DNA of 64,000 bases from Palsa-506 sp963836355 (GCA_963836355.1 CAWIJO010000010.1:248001-312000); one strand, 5' to 3'. Numbered from the stretch's first letter, positions 17,547 to 26,725 are shown. Notes: generated from the sequence alone by a model not told the origin. Numbers and translations are program-made.

Positions 17547-18311
17547 ATGGGAATCCTGGACGGCAAGCGGATCCTGGTGACCGGCGTGCTCACCGAGTCC
17601 TCCATCGCCTTTCACGTCGCCAGGATCGCCCAGGCCGAAGGCGCCACGCTGGTGCTGACCGGCTTCGGCAGGCTCAGCCTGGTGCAGCGGATCGCCCGGC
17701 GGCTGCCCGATCCGCCGCCGGTGCTGGAGCTCGACGTGACCGACACCGGCCAGCTCGACTCGCTGGCCGGCCGCGTTGCCGAGCATGTGGACGGGCTCGA
17801 TGGCGTCGTGCACGGCATCGGCAATGCGCCGCAGTCGGCGCTGGGCGGCAATTTCCTGCATACCCCCTGGGCGGACGTGGCCACCGCGCTGCAGGTGTCC
17901 ACCTACTCACTGAAGGCGCTGGCCATGGCGGCGCTGCCGCTGATGGGAGCCGGGGGCGCGATCGTCGGGATGGACTTCGACGCGAGCCGGGCCTGGCCCG
18001 CCTACGACTGGATGGGCGTCGCCAAGGCAGGCCTCGAATCGTGCGCCCGGTACCTGGCGCGCGACCTCGGGCCGCGCGGGATCCGGGTCAACCTGATGGC
18101 CGCGGGCCCGCTGAAGACCATGGCCGCGCGCAGCATCCCCGGCTTCGAGAAGTTCGAGTCGATGTGGGGCGAGCGGGCGCCACTCGGCTGGGACCTGACC
18201 GATCCCGGGCCGGCCGCCAGGGCATGCGTGGCACTGCTGTCTGACTGGTTTCCCGCGACCACCGGGGAGATCGTGCACGTGGACGGCGGAGTGCACGCGA
18301 TCGGCGGCTGA
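17547..18311 (+). CDS. inhA: enoyl-[ACP] reductase, InhA/FabI type
   Basis: 254 aa SDR enzyme that makes the last reduction of each fatty-acid elongation cycle with NADH. MGILDGKRILVTGVLTESS is the NAD-binding start; the active-site Tyr and Lys are in YDWMGVAKAGLE, as in InhA; the end GEIVHVDGGVHAIGG is characteristic. AAGGGA at 17535-17540 lies six bases before ATG 17547, so the upstream in-frame ATG at 17541 is not used. It follows fabG by 30 bp in the same operon. Confidence 0.93.
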   Translation: MGILDGKRILVTGVLTESSIAFHVARIAQAEGATLVLTGFGRLSLVQRIARRLPDPPPVLELDVTDTGQLDSLAGRVAEHVDGLDGVVHGIGNAPQSALGGNFLHTPWADVATALQVSTYSLKALAMAALPLMGAGGAIVGMDFDASRAWPAYDWMGVAKAGLESCARYLARDLGPRGIRVNLMAAGPLKTMAARSIPGFEKFESMWGERAPLGWDLTDPGPAARACVALLSDWFPATTGEIVHVDGGVHAIGG

Positions 18312-18584
18312 CCGTCCGGCGGCCGGATGAAGGCAATTTCCTGCCCGGGCCCGGATTCTCCGCCGCCGGATCGCCGCCGGTAGCGATCTGATAAGCAGCA
18401 GGTCACCGTCGGATCACGATTCGATGGGTCGGCTCCCAGGCTGTTCCCCGTATGGGCTCGAAGGTCCTAATATGACGCGACAGCTCGCCGAGAGCGTCGA
18501 GTTGCCATGCCGTGGGGCAGTCGAGCCTCCGGTCACTGGATCCGCTTACAACCCAGCGGAAGAAATTGGAGGAGGAGAGTGTCT
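18312..18584 (+). promoter_or_regulatory. leader and promoter region of the first peptide-importer operon
   Basis: No gene is supported in this 273-bp stretch. TAATAT at 18468-18473 is the best -10 candidate, giving a leader of about 105 nt; no good -35 stands before it. The leader ends in an extended ribosome site GGAGGAGG at 18569-18576. Confidence 0.4.
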
Positions 18585-20420
18585 ATGCGGACACCCGTGC
18601 GAAGCTCCCTGGCCATCTGCGGCCTGGCAGCCCTCGCGCTCGCCGCCTCGGCCTGCGGCAGCAGCGGCTCGACATCGCCGTCGGGCAACGGCTCGAGCGT
18701 TACCCTCGACAGCGGTACGCAGGGGCTCAACCCGGGCACCGGAACGCCGCAGAAGGGCGGGACGCTCAACCTGCTCGGCATTGGCGACGTCACCTTCATC
18801 GACTGGAACATCAGCTATTACACGATCGACGCGCTGGGCCAGCGGATGTGGCAGCGCGGACTGCTCTCCTACGAGCCCAGGGGCACGGGCACGAACGTCG
18901 TGCCCGACCTCGCAACGGCAATGCCCCAGATCAGCAACGGCGGCAAGACCTACAAGCTGACGATCCGCACCGGCGCGAAATGGAACACCTCGCCCGCCCG
19001 GCAGGTGACAGCGGCAGACGCCCTGCTCGGCCTCAAGCGCTCCTGCAACCCGGCCCAGCCGTTCGGCGGGCTGCCGGACTTCGAGGCCCTGATCGTCGGG
19101 TACCAGAAATTCTGCGACGGGTTCGCCAAGGTATCGCCGACCGTGCCGGCGATCAAGAAGTACATCACCACCCACCAGATCTCCGGCGTCACCGTCTCGG
19201 GCCAGACCATCACCTATAACCTGACCCACCCGGCGTCCTACATGACTCCCATGATCAACCTGGACGCGTTCAGCCCGGCTCCGGTCGAGAGCCTGAAATA
19301 CATCCCGGGCAGCGCAGCTTCCCAGCAGCACTCGATCGCTGACGGCCCCTACACGATCCAGAGCTACACGCCGACCAAGAAGATCGTGTTCGTCCGCAAC
19401 CCGGCCTGGAGCGCCGCCAGCGACCCGATCCGGAAGGCCTACGTCGACAAGATCAACGTCACCGAGACCGGCAACCAGACCACCAACCAGCAGATCCTGC
19501 AGACCAACTCGGCCTCCGCAGGCGCCGAGTGGGACAGCTTCCCGCCGGTCCCCGCGGTTCCCGGCCTGGTCACCCAGATGCAGCACGGTGGCAAGAACTT
19601 CACCCTGGGGCCGACCTACTCGACCAACCCGTACATCGTGTTCAACGCCGTCTCGGCGAGCAACAACGGGGCGCTGAAGAAGCTCGCCGTTCGCCAGGCG
19701 ATCAGCATGGCGATCAACCGGTCGCACCTGATCCAGGACTTCAACGGCAAGCTGCTGAGCCCGCCGCTGGCCCACATCCTGCCCGACGGGATCAACGGGT
19801 CCCAGGACGTGCCGAAGGGCTTCGACCCGTTCCCGTACAACGTGGCCAAGGCCAAGTCGATGCTCGCCTCGGCCGGCTACCCCAACGGGCTGACGCTGAA
19901 GTTCCTGTACCGGCCGTCGAGCTCGGCTTCCGCCAAGGCGTACCAGACCCTGCAGGCCGACCTGTCCAAGGCCGGCATCAAGATCACCGGCCTGGGCGTC
20001 CCGGACGCGGACTTCTACACCAAGTACCTCCTGGTGCCGTCGGTGGCCAAGCGCGGCGTGTGGGACCTCTCGCTGGCCGGCTGGGGCCCGGACTGGTATC
20101 TCGACTCGGCGACATCGTTCTTCAAGCCGCTGTTCTCCGGCCCGGCCGCCTACCCGCCGGTCGGCAGCAACTTCGGGTTCTACAACAACCCCACGGTGAC
20201 CAAGCAGATCGACCAGGCTGCCTCGCAGGCAAGCGCGAGCACCGCCGCCACCCTGTGGGCGCAGATCGACCAGACCGTCACGAAGGATGCGGCGATCTAC
20301 CCGATCACGCAGCCGCTGCAGCCGCTGTATCACGCCAGCTACGTGCACAATGCGGTGTACATACCTGGAATCCAGGGGTTCGACATGACGAACGTCTGGC
20401 TGAGCAAGCCCGGCAGCTGA
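18585..20420 (+). CDS. oligopeptide/dipeptide ABC transporter substrate-binding lipoprotein
   Basis: 611 aa. A lipoprotein signal peptide ends in the lipobox ASAC with Cys about residue 22, then a Ser/Gly linker. The body is an SBP_bac_5 domain (KGGTLNLLGIGDV near the start; LKKLAVRQAISMAINRSHL later), the family that binds peptides, nickel or sugars. The C-terminal half has DLSLAGWGPDWYLD, a typical ligand-site strand. ATG 18585 lies eight bases after GGAGGAGG. First gene of a five-gene importer operon; a perfect hairpin follows it. Confidence 0.92.
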   Translation: MRTPVRSSLAICGLAALALAASACGSSGSTSPSGNGSSVTLDSGTQGLNPGTGTPQKGGTLNLLGIGDVTFIDWNISYYTIDALGQRMWQRGLLSYEPRGTGTNVVPDLATAMPQISNGGKTYKLTIRTGAKWNTSPARQVTAADALLGLKRSCNPAQPFGGLPDFEALIVGYQKFCDGFAKVSPTVPAIKKYITTHQISGVTVSGQTITYNLTHPASYMTPMINLDAFSPAPVESLKYIPGSAASQQHSIADGPYTIQSYTPTKKIVFVRNPAWSAASDPIRKAYVDKINVTETGNQTTNQQILQTNSASAGAEWDSFPPVPAVPGLVTQMQHGGKNFTLGPTYSTNPYIVFNAVSASNNGALKKLAVRQAISMAINRSHLIQDFNGKLLSPPLAHILPDGINGSQDVPKGFDPFPYNVAKAKSMLASAGYPNGLTLKFLYRPSSSASAKAYQTLQADLSKAGIKITGLGVPDADFYTKYLLVPSVAKRGVWDLSLAGWGPDWYLDSATSFFKPLFSGPAAYPPVGSNFGFYNNPTVTKQIDQAASQASASTAATLWAQIDQTVTKDAAIYPITQPLQPLYHASYVHNAVYIPGIQGFDMTNVWLSKPGS

Positions 20421-20442
20421 GAGTCGGCAGGTAGCAGTTCCG

Positions 20443-20478
20443 GTTGGCGCCCCGCGATCCCTATCGCGGGGCGCCAAC
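20443..20478 (+). terminator. perfect hairpin between the binding-protein gene and the ATPase genes
   Basis: 16-bp perfect stem (20443-20458 with 20463-20478), loop CCCT. It lies 22 bp after the binding-protein stop, inside the operon, and probably stabilises the upstream mRNA end or partly stops transcription so that the binding protein is made in excess. Confidence 0.75.
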
Positions 20479-20543
20479 TGGGAATACAGTTCCGATGCAG
20501 AGGGCATGATTCAGAGGCATGCCGTGCATGACGGGCGCTTTTG

Positions 20544-20569
20544 CCGGGGGCCCGGGCCCGGGCCCCCGG
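20544..20569. repeat. 26-bp G/C-only perfect palindrome in the ATPase leader
   Basis: The 26 bases from 20544 to 20569 equal their own reverse complement and contain no A or T (alternating GGG and CCC blocks). They end one base before the ribosome site AAGGG of the ATPase gene (GTG 20583), so folding could affect its translation. Confidence 0.7.
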
Positions 20570-20582
20570 AAGGGTAGGCAGC

Positions 20583-21614
20583 GTGGCACTACTTGAGGTC
20601 GAGGACCTGCACGTGTCGTTCCGGACCGGCGACGGTATCGTGCAGGCAGTTCGCGGGGTGTCCTTCCACATCGATCAGGGGGAGACGCTCGGCATCGTCG
20701 GCGAGTCGGGATCCGGCAAGAGCGTGTCCACTCAGACGATCATGGGGCTGACCCGGGGGGCGAGCGTCTCCGGCCGGGCGCTGTTCGAGAGCAGGGATCT
20801 GCTCACCATGAAACCGGAGGAAATGCAGGCGGTCCGCGGCGCGAAGATCGGCATGATCTTCCAGGACCCGCTCTCCAGCCTGCATCCCTTCTACAAGGTG
20901 GGCTGGCAGATCGTGGAGATGATCCGGCTGCACGATCACGAGATATCCAAGGCACATGCGCACAAGCGGGCGGTCGAGTTGCTCACGCTCGTCGGCATCC
21001 CGCAGGCCGAACGGCGGGTCGACGACTACCCGCACCAGTTCTCCGGCGGCATGCGGCAGCGCGCGATGATCGCGATGGCGATGGCGCTGAGCCCGGCGCT
21101 GCTCATCGCCGACGAGCCGACGACCGCGCTCGACGTGACCGTGCAGGCCCAGGTGCTCCGGGTGATCAGCCGTCTGCAGCAGGAGTTCGGCACCGCCGTG
21201 ATCCTTATTACGCATGACCTCGGGGTCATCGCGGAGGTCGCCGACGACGTGGTCGTCATGTACGGCGGGGCGGTGATGGAACAGGCGGACCGGCGGACGA
21301 TATTCGCCGCGAACCACCATCCCTACACCGAGGGACTGCTGCAGTCGCTGCCCGCGTACGGCGGCGAGCGGGAGCGGCTCGTGTCCATCCCTGGCCAGCC
21401 GCCCAGCCCCATCAACTTGCCGCCGGGCTGCCCGTTTGCCCCGCGATGCGCCTATGTCATGGACCGGTGCCGCACCGACGTGCCGCCGCTTGCGCCCGTC
21501 GGCATGGACACCGGGCACTTGTCCGCATGCTGGCTTCCGCATGACAAGGCCAGCCGGGATCGGCTGCGGCACAAGGTACTCGGGCAGCCGCAGGCAGAGC
21601 GCGCGGAGGCATAG
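20583..21614 (+). CDS. peptide ABC importer ATP-binding protein, DppD/OppD type
   Basis: 343 aa. Walker A GESGSGKS, signature FSGGMRQRAMIAMAMAL, Walker B LLIADEPTTALDVTVQAQ, and the C-terminal oligopeptide-transporter extension with Cys-rich CPFAPRCAYVMDRC, typical of DppD/OppD proteins and a site of Fe-S binding in some. GTG 20583 is chosen because AAGGG sits eight bases upstream; the frame is open further into the palindrome. Works as a heterodimer with the next gene product. Confidence 0.92.
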   Translation: MALLEVEDLHVSFRTGDGIVQAVRGVSFHIDQGETLGIVGESGSGKSVSTQTIMGLTRGASVSGRALFESRDLLTMKPEEMQAVRGAKIGMIFQDPLSSLHPFYKVGWQIVEMIRLHDHEISKAHAHKRAVELLTLVGIPQAERRVDDYPHQFSGGMRQRAMIAMAMALSPALLIADEPTTALDVTVQAQVLRVISRLQQEFGTAVILITHDLGVIAEVADDVVVMYGGAVMEQADRRTIFAANHHPYTEGLLQSLPAYGGERERLVSIPGQPPSPINLPPGCPFAPRCAYVMDRCRTDVPPLAPVGMDTGHLSACWLPHDKASRDRLRHKVLGQPQAERAEA

Positions 21615-21620
21615 GAAGCG

Positions 21621-22760
21621 ATGAATCCTGAACTGAGCGCGGCGTCCACCAGCCCGGCGGGGGACGGGGCGTCCGCAAGCCCGGCGGCCGGCGGCGACGT
21701 CCTGCTCCGGCTGGAGAACCTGGTCAAGTACTTTCCCATCAAGTCCGGCCGCCTGTTCCAGGGCCAGCGCGACTTCGTGCACGCCGTCGACGGGGTGAGC
21801 CTCGAGGTCCGCAAGGGCGAGACTCTCGGGCTGGTCGGCGAGACGGGCTGCGGCAAGTCGACGCTCGCGCGGTGCGTGGCCAGACTCTACGACATCACGT
21901 CCGGGCGGATCACCTTCGACGGGCAGGACATCAGCACCTTGTCGGCCCGCCGGATGCGCCCGTTGCGCCGCGAGGTCCAGATGATCTTCCAGGACCCGTA
22001 CGGGTCGCTGAACCCGCGGCGGCGGGTCGGGTCGATCATCGGTGACCCGTTCGCGATCCACAAGATCGCAAAAGGCACCGAGCGCAAGGAGCGAGTGCAG
22101 CACCTGATGGAGCTGGTCGGGCTGAACCCGGAGCATTACAACCGGTTCCCCGCCGAGTTCTCCGGCGGCCAGCGGCAGCGGATCGGAGTGGCCAGGGCGC
22201 TGGCGTTCACGCCCAAGCTGATCATCTGCGACGAGCCGGTCTCCGCGCTCGACGTGTCCATTCAGGCGCAGATCATTAACCTGCTCGCGGACCTGCAGGC
22301 CAAGCTTGGCCTGACCTACATCTTCATCGCCCACGACCTGTCCGTCGTCCGGCACGTCAGCGACCGGGTAGCGGTCATGTACCTCGGGAAGGTGGTCGAA
22401 GAGGCGCCGGTAGATCAGCTCTGGATAGGCGCCCGGCACCCCTACACCGATGCGCTGCTGTCCGCGGCGCCGATCCCCGACCCGGAACACGTCAGCAAGC
22501 GCCAGCGGATCATCCTGGTCGGGGACGTGCCGTCGCCGATCAACCCGCCATCGGGATGCCGGTTCCACCCCCGGTGCCCGAAGGCACGCCAGGCCTGCGT
22601 CGACAGTGAGCCGGAGCTGGCGCCGCGGCTCGGCGATCCTGCCGCGCACGTGGCGGCCTGCCACTTCCCCGTCGAGGACGGCGAGGACATCTCGAAGTCC
22701 AAGCCCAGCATCGGCGCCGACCTCCGGGTGATCGAAACCGGACTAGTCAGCGGCTCCTAG
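21621..22760 (+). CDS. peptide ABC importer ATP-binding protein, DppF/OppF type
   Basis: 379 aa. A Ser/Ala/Gly-rich N-terminal tail of about 28 residues, then Walker A GETGCGKST, signature FSGGQRQRIGVARALA, Walker B LIICDEPVSALDVSIQAQI and the C-terminal motif CRFHPRCPKARQAC. Begins six bases after the DppD-type gene. The two ATPases pair beneath the two permeases encoded next. Confidence 0.92.
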   Translation: MNPELSAASTSPAGDGASASPAAGGDVLLRLENLVKYFPIKSGRLFQGQRDFVHAVDGVSLEVRKGETLGLVGETGCGKSTLARCVARLYDITSGRITFDGQDISTLSARRMRPLRREVQMIFQDPYGSLNPRRRVGSIIGDPFAIHKIAKGTERKERVQHLMELVGLNPEHYNRFPAEFSGGQRQRIGVARALAFTPKLIICDEPVSALDVSIQAQIINLLADLQAKLGLTYIFIAHDLSVVRHVSDRVAVMYLGKVVEEAPVDQLWIGARHPYTDALLSAAPIPDPEHVSKRQRIILVGDVPSPINPPSGCRFHPRCPKARQACVDSEPELAPRLGDPAAHVAACHFPVEDGEDISKSKPSIGADLRVIETGLVSGS

Positions 22761-22785
22761 GCATGCGCGCACGGAAGGGGTCATC

Positions 22786-23796
22786 ATGACCTACAACTAC
22801 AGCGACCTGGAGACGGTCGGCGAGCTGCCCGAGGAGCCGGTCCTTGCCCCGCCCGAGGCCGAGGCCGCCAAGAAGATCGAGGGACGCAGCCCGTGGTGGC
22901 TCGCCATGAACCGGCTGCGGCACGACCGCGCCGCGATGATCGCCCTGGGGATCATCATCGCCATCGTGCTGGTGGCCATCTTCGCGCCGGTCTTCGCGGT
23001 CATCACCGGGCACGGGGTCTACCAGCAGTTCCGCGGGCCCGCTCCGCCGGTCGGGCTCAGCCCGACCGGGCAGCCGGTCGGGCCAACGTCCACGTTCCCG
23101 CTCGGCACCGATGACCAGGGCAGGGACATCCTGGTCCGGATCGCCTACGGGGCCCGGGTCTCGCTGTTCGTCGGAGTGGTCGCGACCGGGATCACCGTCG
23201 GGATCGGCCTGGTCGTCGGGCTGGCGGCGGGCTTCTTCGGCGGGTGGACCGACAGCATCCTGGCCCGGCTGATGGACTGGCTGCTGGCGATCCCGTTCCT
23301 GCTGTTCGCGATCTCGCTGGTGTCCGTGGTGCTGGTGCATCCGATCGGGTTCATCCGCCCCGGGCTGCCGGTTGTCATCATCGTGCTCGGAGTGCTCACC
23401 TGGGCAACGATTGGCCGCCTCGTCCGCGGCCAGGTGCTGTCGATCCGCGAGAAGGAGTACATCGAGGCGGCCCGGGCACTCGGCGCCGGGCCGTGGCGGA
23501 TCATGTTCATCGACATCCTGCCGAACCTGCTCGCCCAGCTCATCGTCTACACGACCCTGCTGATACCGCTCACGATCGTGGCGGAGGCGTCGCTGTCGTT
23601 CCTCGGCGTCGGAGTCCTCCCGCCGACACCCGACTGGGGTCAGATGATCAGCTCGGCGTCGGCGATCTACCTCTACGGTCCGTGGTGGTACCTGCTGTTC
23701 CCCAGCCTGGCGCTGCTGATCACCACCCTCGCTTTCAACATCTTCGGTGACAGCGTGCGGGACGCGTTCGACCCGCGCGGCGACCTGTACGTCTAG
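22786..23796 (+). CDS. peptide ABC importer permease, DppC/OppC type
   Basis: 336 aa. After about 40 cytoplasmic residues (with NRLRHDRAAMIALG) come six membrane spans; LGTDDQGRDILVRIAYGARVSL is the OppC N-terminal signature, and the EAA loop reads EYIEAARALGAGPWRIMFIDILPN. Ends in DSVRDAFDPR, a usual OppC tail. ATG 22786 preceded by AAGGGG. Confidence 0.92.
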   Translation: MTYNYSDLETVGELPEEPVLAPPEAEAAKKIEGRSPWWLAMNRLRHDRAAMIALGIIIAIVLVAIFAPVFAVITGHGVYQQFRGPAPPVGLSPTGQPVGPTSTFPLGTDDQGRDILVRIAYGARVSLFVGVVATGITVGIGLVVGLAAGFFGGWTDSILARLMDWLLAIPFLLFAISLVSVVLVHPIGFIRPGLPVVIIVLGVLTWATIGRLVRGQVLSIREKEYIEAARALGAGPWRIMFIDILPNLLAQLIVYTTLLIPLTIVAEASLSFLGVGVLPPTPDWGQMISSASAIYLYGPWWYLLFPSLALLITTLAFNIFGDSVRDAFDPRGDLYV

Positions 23797-23805
23797 GAGC
23801 TTCCC

Positions 23806-24774
23806 GTGGCACGCTTCCTGATCCGCCGGACCCTGCAGGGCCTGTTCGTGCTGTGGCTGATGACGGTCACCGTGTTCCTGATCTTCTTCATCGGCCCCGG
23901 GCCGGGGGCCGTCGCGCGCACGCTGGCGGGCCGCCAGGCCACCCCGGCCCAGGTCGCCGCGGTCAGCCACCGGCTGCTGCTGGACCAGCCGGTCTACGTC
24001 CAGTACCAGCACTTCATCTGGCTGCTGCTGCACGGCAACCTCGGCTACGACTACTACCACAGCCAGTCGGTGAACTCGATCATCGCGGCCGCGTTCCCGA
24101 TCACGCTGTCGCTGCTGATCGGCGCCTCGATCCTGTGGCTGACCATCGGCGTGCTGACCGGGATCCTGTCGGCGGTGAAGACCCGGTCCGTCTATGACCG
24201 CACCGCCACCGCCCTCGCGCTGCTGTTCTACTCGATGCCCACCTTCGTGCTCGGCTTCCTGCTGATCCTCGGCCTGTACTACGAGTTCGCGATCCACGGC
24301 ATCAGCGTCTTCCCGGCACCGGGCACGTGGGTGCCGTTCACGCAGAATCCGGCGGAGTGGGCGCGCGCGCTGATCCTGCCGTGGGTCACGCTCGCGCTGG
24401 TGTCCGCGGCCACCTATACCCGGCTGACCAGAGGATCCATGCTGGACGTCTTCGGCGAGGACTACATCCGCACCGCCAGATCCAAGGGGATGACCGAGCG
24501 ACGGGTGATTTTCAAGCACAACCTGCGGGCCTCGCTGACGCCGGTGGTCACCCAGTTCGGCATCGATGTCGGCGTCCTGATCGGCGGCGCGATCATCACC
24601 GAGTCCGTCTTCAACCTGCCCGGCCTCGGATACACCGCGGTTAATGCGATCGGCCAGCAGGACCTGCCGGTGGTGATCGGCGTAGTCATCGTCGCTTCGG
24701 CGGGGGTGGTCATCGCCAACGTGATCGTCGATATCCTCTACGGGGTCCTCGACCCCCGGGTCCGGCTGAACTAG
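23806..24774 (+). CDS. peptide ABC importer permease, DppB/OppB type
   Basis: 322 aa, six spans. N-terminal RFLIRRTLQGLFVLW and the EAA loop DYIRTARSKGMTERRVIFKHNLR are those of DppB/OppB; the tail ends in DILYGVLDPRVRL. GTG 23806, nine bases after the DppC stop, with GGAG upstream. Last gene of the operon; the order binding protein, ATPase, ATPase, permease, permease differs from the second importer in this window. Confidence 0.92.
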   Translation: MARFLIRRTLQGLFVLWLMTVTVFLIFFIGPGPGAVARTLAGRQATPAQVAAVSHRLLLDQPVYVQYQHFIWLLLHGNLGYDYYHSQSVNSIIAAAFPITLSLLIGASILWLTIGVLTGILSAVKTRSVYDRTATALALLFYSMPTFVLGFLLILGLYYEFAIHGISVFPAPGTWVPFTQNPAEWARALILPWVTLALVSAATYTRLTRGSMLDVFGEDYIRTARSKGMTERRVIFKHNLRASLTPVVTQFGIDVGVLIGGAIITESVFNLPGLGYTAVNAIGQQDLPVVIGVVIVASAGVVIANVIVDILYGVLDPRVRLN

Positions 24775-24806
24775 CCGCCCTGCTTGTGCGCCGGACCCGG
24801 CCGGCC

Positions 24807-24812
24807 GATACT
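24807..24812 (+). promoter_or_regulatory. -10 box (GATACT) of the FHA-protein gene
   Basis: GATACT ends seven bases before ATG 24820; no ribosome site is present, so a leaderless mRNA is likely. Confidence 0.4.
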
Positions 24813-24819
24813 TCTGGTT

Positions 24820-25404
24820 ATGGGAGCATCCCGTGGCTGGGCGGCCGCCCGGTCGGTGCGCGCGTCCGACGCCGAACGGAACCAGGCCATCGAGAAGCTG
24901 CGCGAGCGCTTCGCCGACGGATGCCTGGCCCAGGACAGCTTCGTGCAGCGGGTCAGCGCGACGCTACGCGCCCGCGAGCAGGGTGAGCTCGCTGACATCC
25001 TGGCCGACCTGCCGGCCCCAAGGCCGCGGCCCGCTGTGCTGCTGCGCGGCCAGCTGGCGGGGACGTCCCGGGCCGCCAGCCGCCGCCTGGCGGCCTGGCT
25101 GCGGGAACCGCAGGTACGACTGCGGGAACCGAAGGTACCCGAACTCAGGCTGCCAGCCGGGACCGGGAGCAGCGTCACGATCGGCCGTGACATCGCCTGC
25201 GACCTGGTGCTTGCCGACCTTACCGTGTCCCGGCGGCATGCCGGCCTGCTGCGGGAGGCCGGCGGCGGCTGGCTGATCATCGACCTAGGCTCCACCAATG
25301 GCACCAGGCTCAACGGCTGGCGGGTCACCAGCCCTGCCCCGCTGCGCCCCGGGGACCAGGTGAGCTTCGGCACGATGACCTTCGTGGTCGCCGAGCACGC
25401 CTAG
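24820..25404 (+). CDS. DUF1707 and FHA domain protein
   Basis: 194 aa. Residues about 10-60 match the DUF1707 (SHOCT-like) motif: VRASDAERNQAIEKLRERFADG followed by RVSATLRAREQGELADILADLP. Residues about 115-190 are a complete forkhead-associated domain (IGRD, then SRRHAGLL and LGSTNGTRLNG), which binds phosphothreonine. It may relay Ser/Thr-kinase signals. The linker carries a small tandem duplication (LREPQVRLREPKV). ATG 24820 fits the leaderless start. Partner kinase unknown. Confidence 0.85.
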   Translation: MGASRGWAAARSVRASDAERNQAIEKLRERFADGCLAQDSFVQRVSATLRAREQGELADILADLPAPRPRPAVLLRGQLAGTSRAASRRLAAWLREPQVRLREPKVPELRLPAGTGSSVTIGRDIACDLVLADLTVSRRHAGLLREAGGGWLIIDLGSTNGTRLNGWRVTSPAPLRPGDQVSFGTMTFVVAEHA

Positions 25405-25430
25405 CCGGCCCGCGGCATCGCCCGACCCCG

Positions 25431-25436
25431 TAGAGT
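25431..25436 (+). promoter_or_regulatory. -10 box (TAGAGT) of the histidine phosphatase gene
   Basis: TAGAGT lies six bases before GTG 25443; leaderless start. Confidence 0.5.
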
Positions 25437-25442
25437 CGGGGA

Positions 25443-26159
25443 GTGACGTTGGTTCTGCTAGTGCGGCACGGCCTGACGGCCACAACCGGTACGGTGCTGA
25501 CTGGCCGCACCCCGGGTATCCCGCTGGATGACCGCGGCCGCGCCCAGGCGGACGCGCTCGCGGCCAGGCTGGCCTCCGTTCCGCTTGACGCGATCATCTC
25601 CAGCCCGCTGGAGCGCTGCCGGCAGACCGCCGAGGTGCTGGCATCGGCGCGCCCCGGCGGGCGGCCCGCGGTGACCGACGACGAGCGGGTCAGCGAATGC
25701 AAGTACGGCGACTGGACGGGCCAGCCGCTGAAGGTGCTGGCCAGGGATCCGCTCTGGCGCGTCGTCCAGGCCCACCCGAGCGCGGTCATCTTTCCCGGCA
25801 AGGACGGCGAGTCAATGCTGGACATGCAGCACCGCGCGGTCAGCGCCGTGCGCGACTGGAACGACGTGCTGGGCAAGGACGCGGCCTACGTCGTCTGCTC
25901 GCATGGCGATGTGATCAAGGCCGTGATCGCCGATAGCCTTGGCCTGCATCTCGACCTGTGCCAGCGGATTCAGGTGGACCCCTGCTCGCTGACCGTGATT
26001 CGCTACACCCCGCTGCGACCGTTCCTGATCCGGATGAACGACACCGGCGGCGGGACGGCCGATCTCGGGCGTCGCCCGGCAGCCAGCCGCGCGAAGGCCG
26101 GCCAGCCGGCCGCCGGGGCCGAGGGCGACGCGATGGTCGGCGGCGGGGCGGGAGGATAG
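25443..26159 (+). CDS. histidine phosphatase family protein, MSMEG_4193 / Rv2135c type
   Basis: 238 aa. The phosphohistidine motif LLVRHGLT is at residues 4-11, the second His is in YVVCSHGDVIKA, and SSPLERCRQTAEVL carries a catalytic Arg: a phosphoglycerate-mutase-like phosphatase. The last 35 residues are Ala/Gly-rich. It is the first of a conserved trio (phosphatase, DUF3090, SCO1664-like) that stays together across actinobacteria, suggesting a shared but unknown pathway. True substrate unknown. Confidence 0.88.
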   Translation: MTLVLLVRHGLTATTGTVLTGRTPGIPLDDRGRAQADALAARLASVPLDAIISSPLERCRQTAEVLASARPGGRPAVTDDERVSECKYGDWTGQPLKVLARDPLWRVVQAHPSAVIFPGKDGESMLDMQHRAVSAVRDWNDVLGKDAAYVVCSHGDVIKAVIADSLGLHLDLCQRIQVDPCSLTVIRYTPLRPFLIRMNDTGGGTADLGRRPAASRAKAGQPAAGAEGDAMVGGGAGG

Positions 26160-26164
26160 GAGTC

Positions 26165-26725
26165 ATGTCGGTCTATTCGTACGATCCGCCGGACAGGTTC
26201 GTGGCCGGGACAGTTGGCCAGCCTGGTGAGCGGACCTTCTACCTGCAAGCCAGCGCCTCCGGCCGGGTGACGAGCGTCGCACTGGAGAAGGTGCAGGTGA
26301 GCCTCCTGGCGGAGCGCCTGGACGAGCTGCTTGATGAGGTACTGCGGCGCAGCGGCGGCCAGGCGGCCGTGCCCGCGGCCGCGCCGGCCAGCCTTGCCGA
26401 CGACGGGCCGCTCGACCTGCCGCTGCTGGAGGACTTCCGGGTCGGGGCGATCGCGCTGGCCTGGGATCGCGACGACGAGCGGGTTGTCATCGAGGCACAG
26501 GAAGAGACCGAGTCGCCGGTCGAGCCGCTGACCGATGACGTGCCGGAGGACGGCCCGGGGGTGCTCCGGGTGCGGATCACGGCTGCGATGGCGCGGGCGT
26601 TCTCGCAGCGGGCGATGCAGATCGTGAGCCAGGGACGGCCGCCGTGCCCGCTCTGCGGGCTGCCGCTGGACTCCGACGGGCACATCTGCCCGCGGCAGAA
26701 CGGCCACCGGGTCGGCCATGCCTGA
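26165..26725 (+). CDS. DUF3090 family protein
   Basis: 186 aa. YDPPDRFVAGTVGQPGERTF at the N-terminus and a C-terminal CPLCGLPLDSDGHICPR (four Cys, a likely zinc knuckle) define DUF3090. The middle is acidic. AGGAG precedes ATG 26165, six bases after the phosphatase stop, and the stop region overlaps the next gene by 8 bp, so the three are one transcript. No known activity. Confidence 0.88.
   Translation: MSVYSYDPPDRFVAGTVGQPGERTFYLQASASGRVTSVALEKVQVSLLAERLDELLDEVLRRSGGQAAVPAAAPASLADDGPLDLPLLEDFRVGAIALAWDRDDERVVIEAQEETESPVEPLTDDVPEDGPGVLRVRITAAMARAFSQRAMQIVSQGRPPCPLCGLPLDSDGHICPRQNGHRVGHA

Noticed and set aside
20589..22664. 691-codon minus-strand frame opposite the two DppD/DppF genes
   Set aside because: No protein motif; the plus strand has two complete ATPases.
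25106..25143. Small direct repeat in the FHA-protein linker as a regulatory repeat
   Set aside because: It is in frame (LREPQV/LREPKV) and best explained as a local coding duplication.
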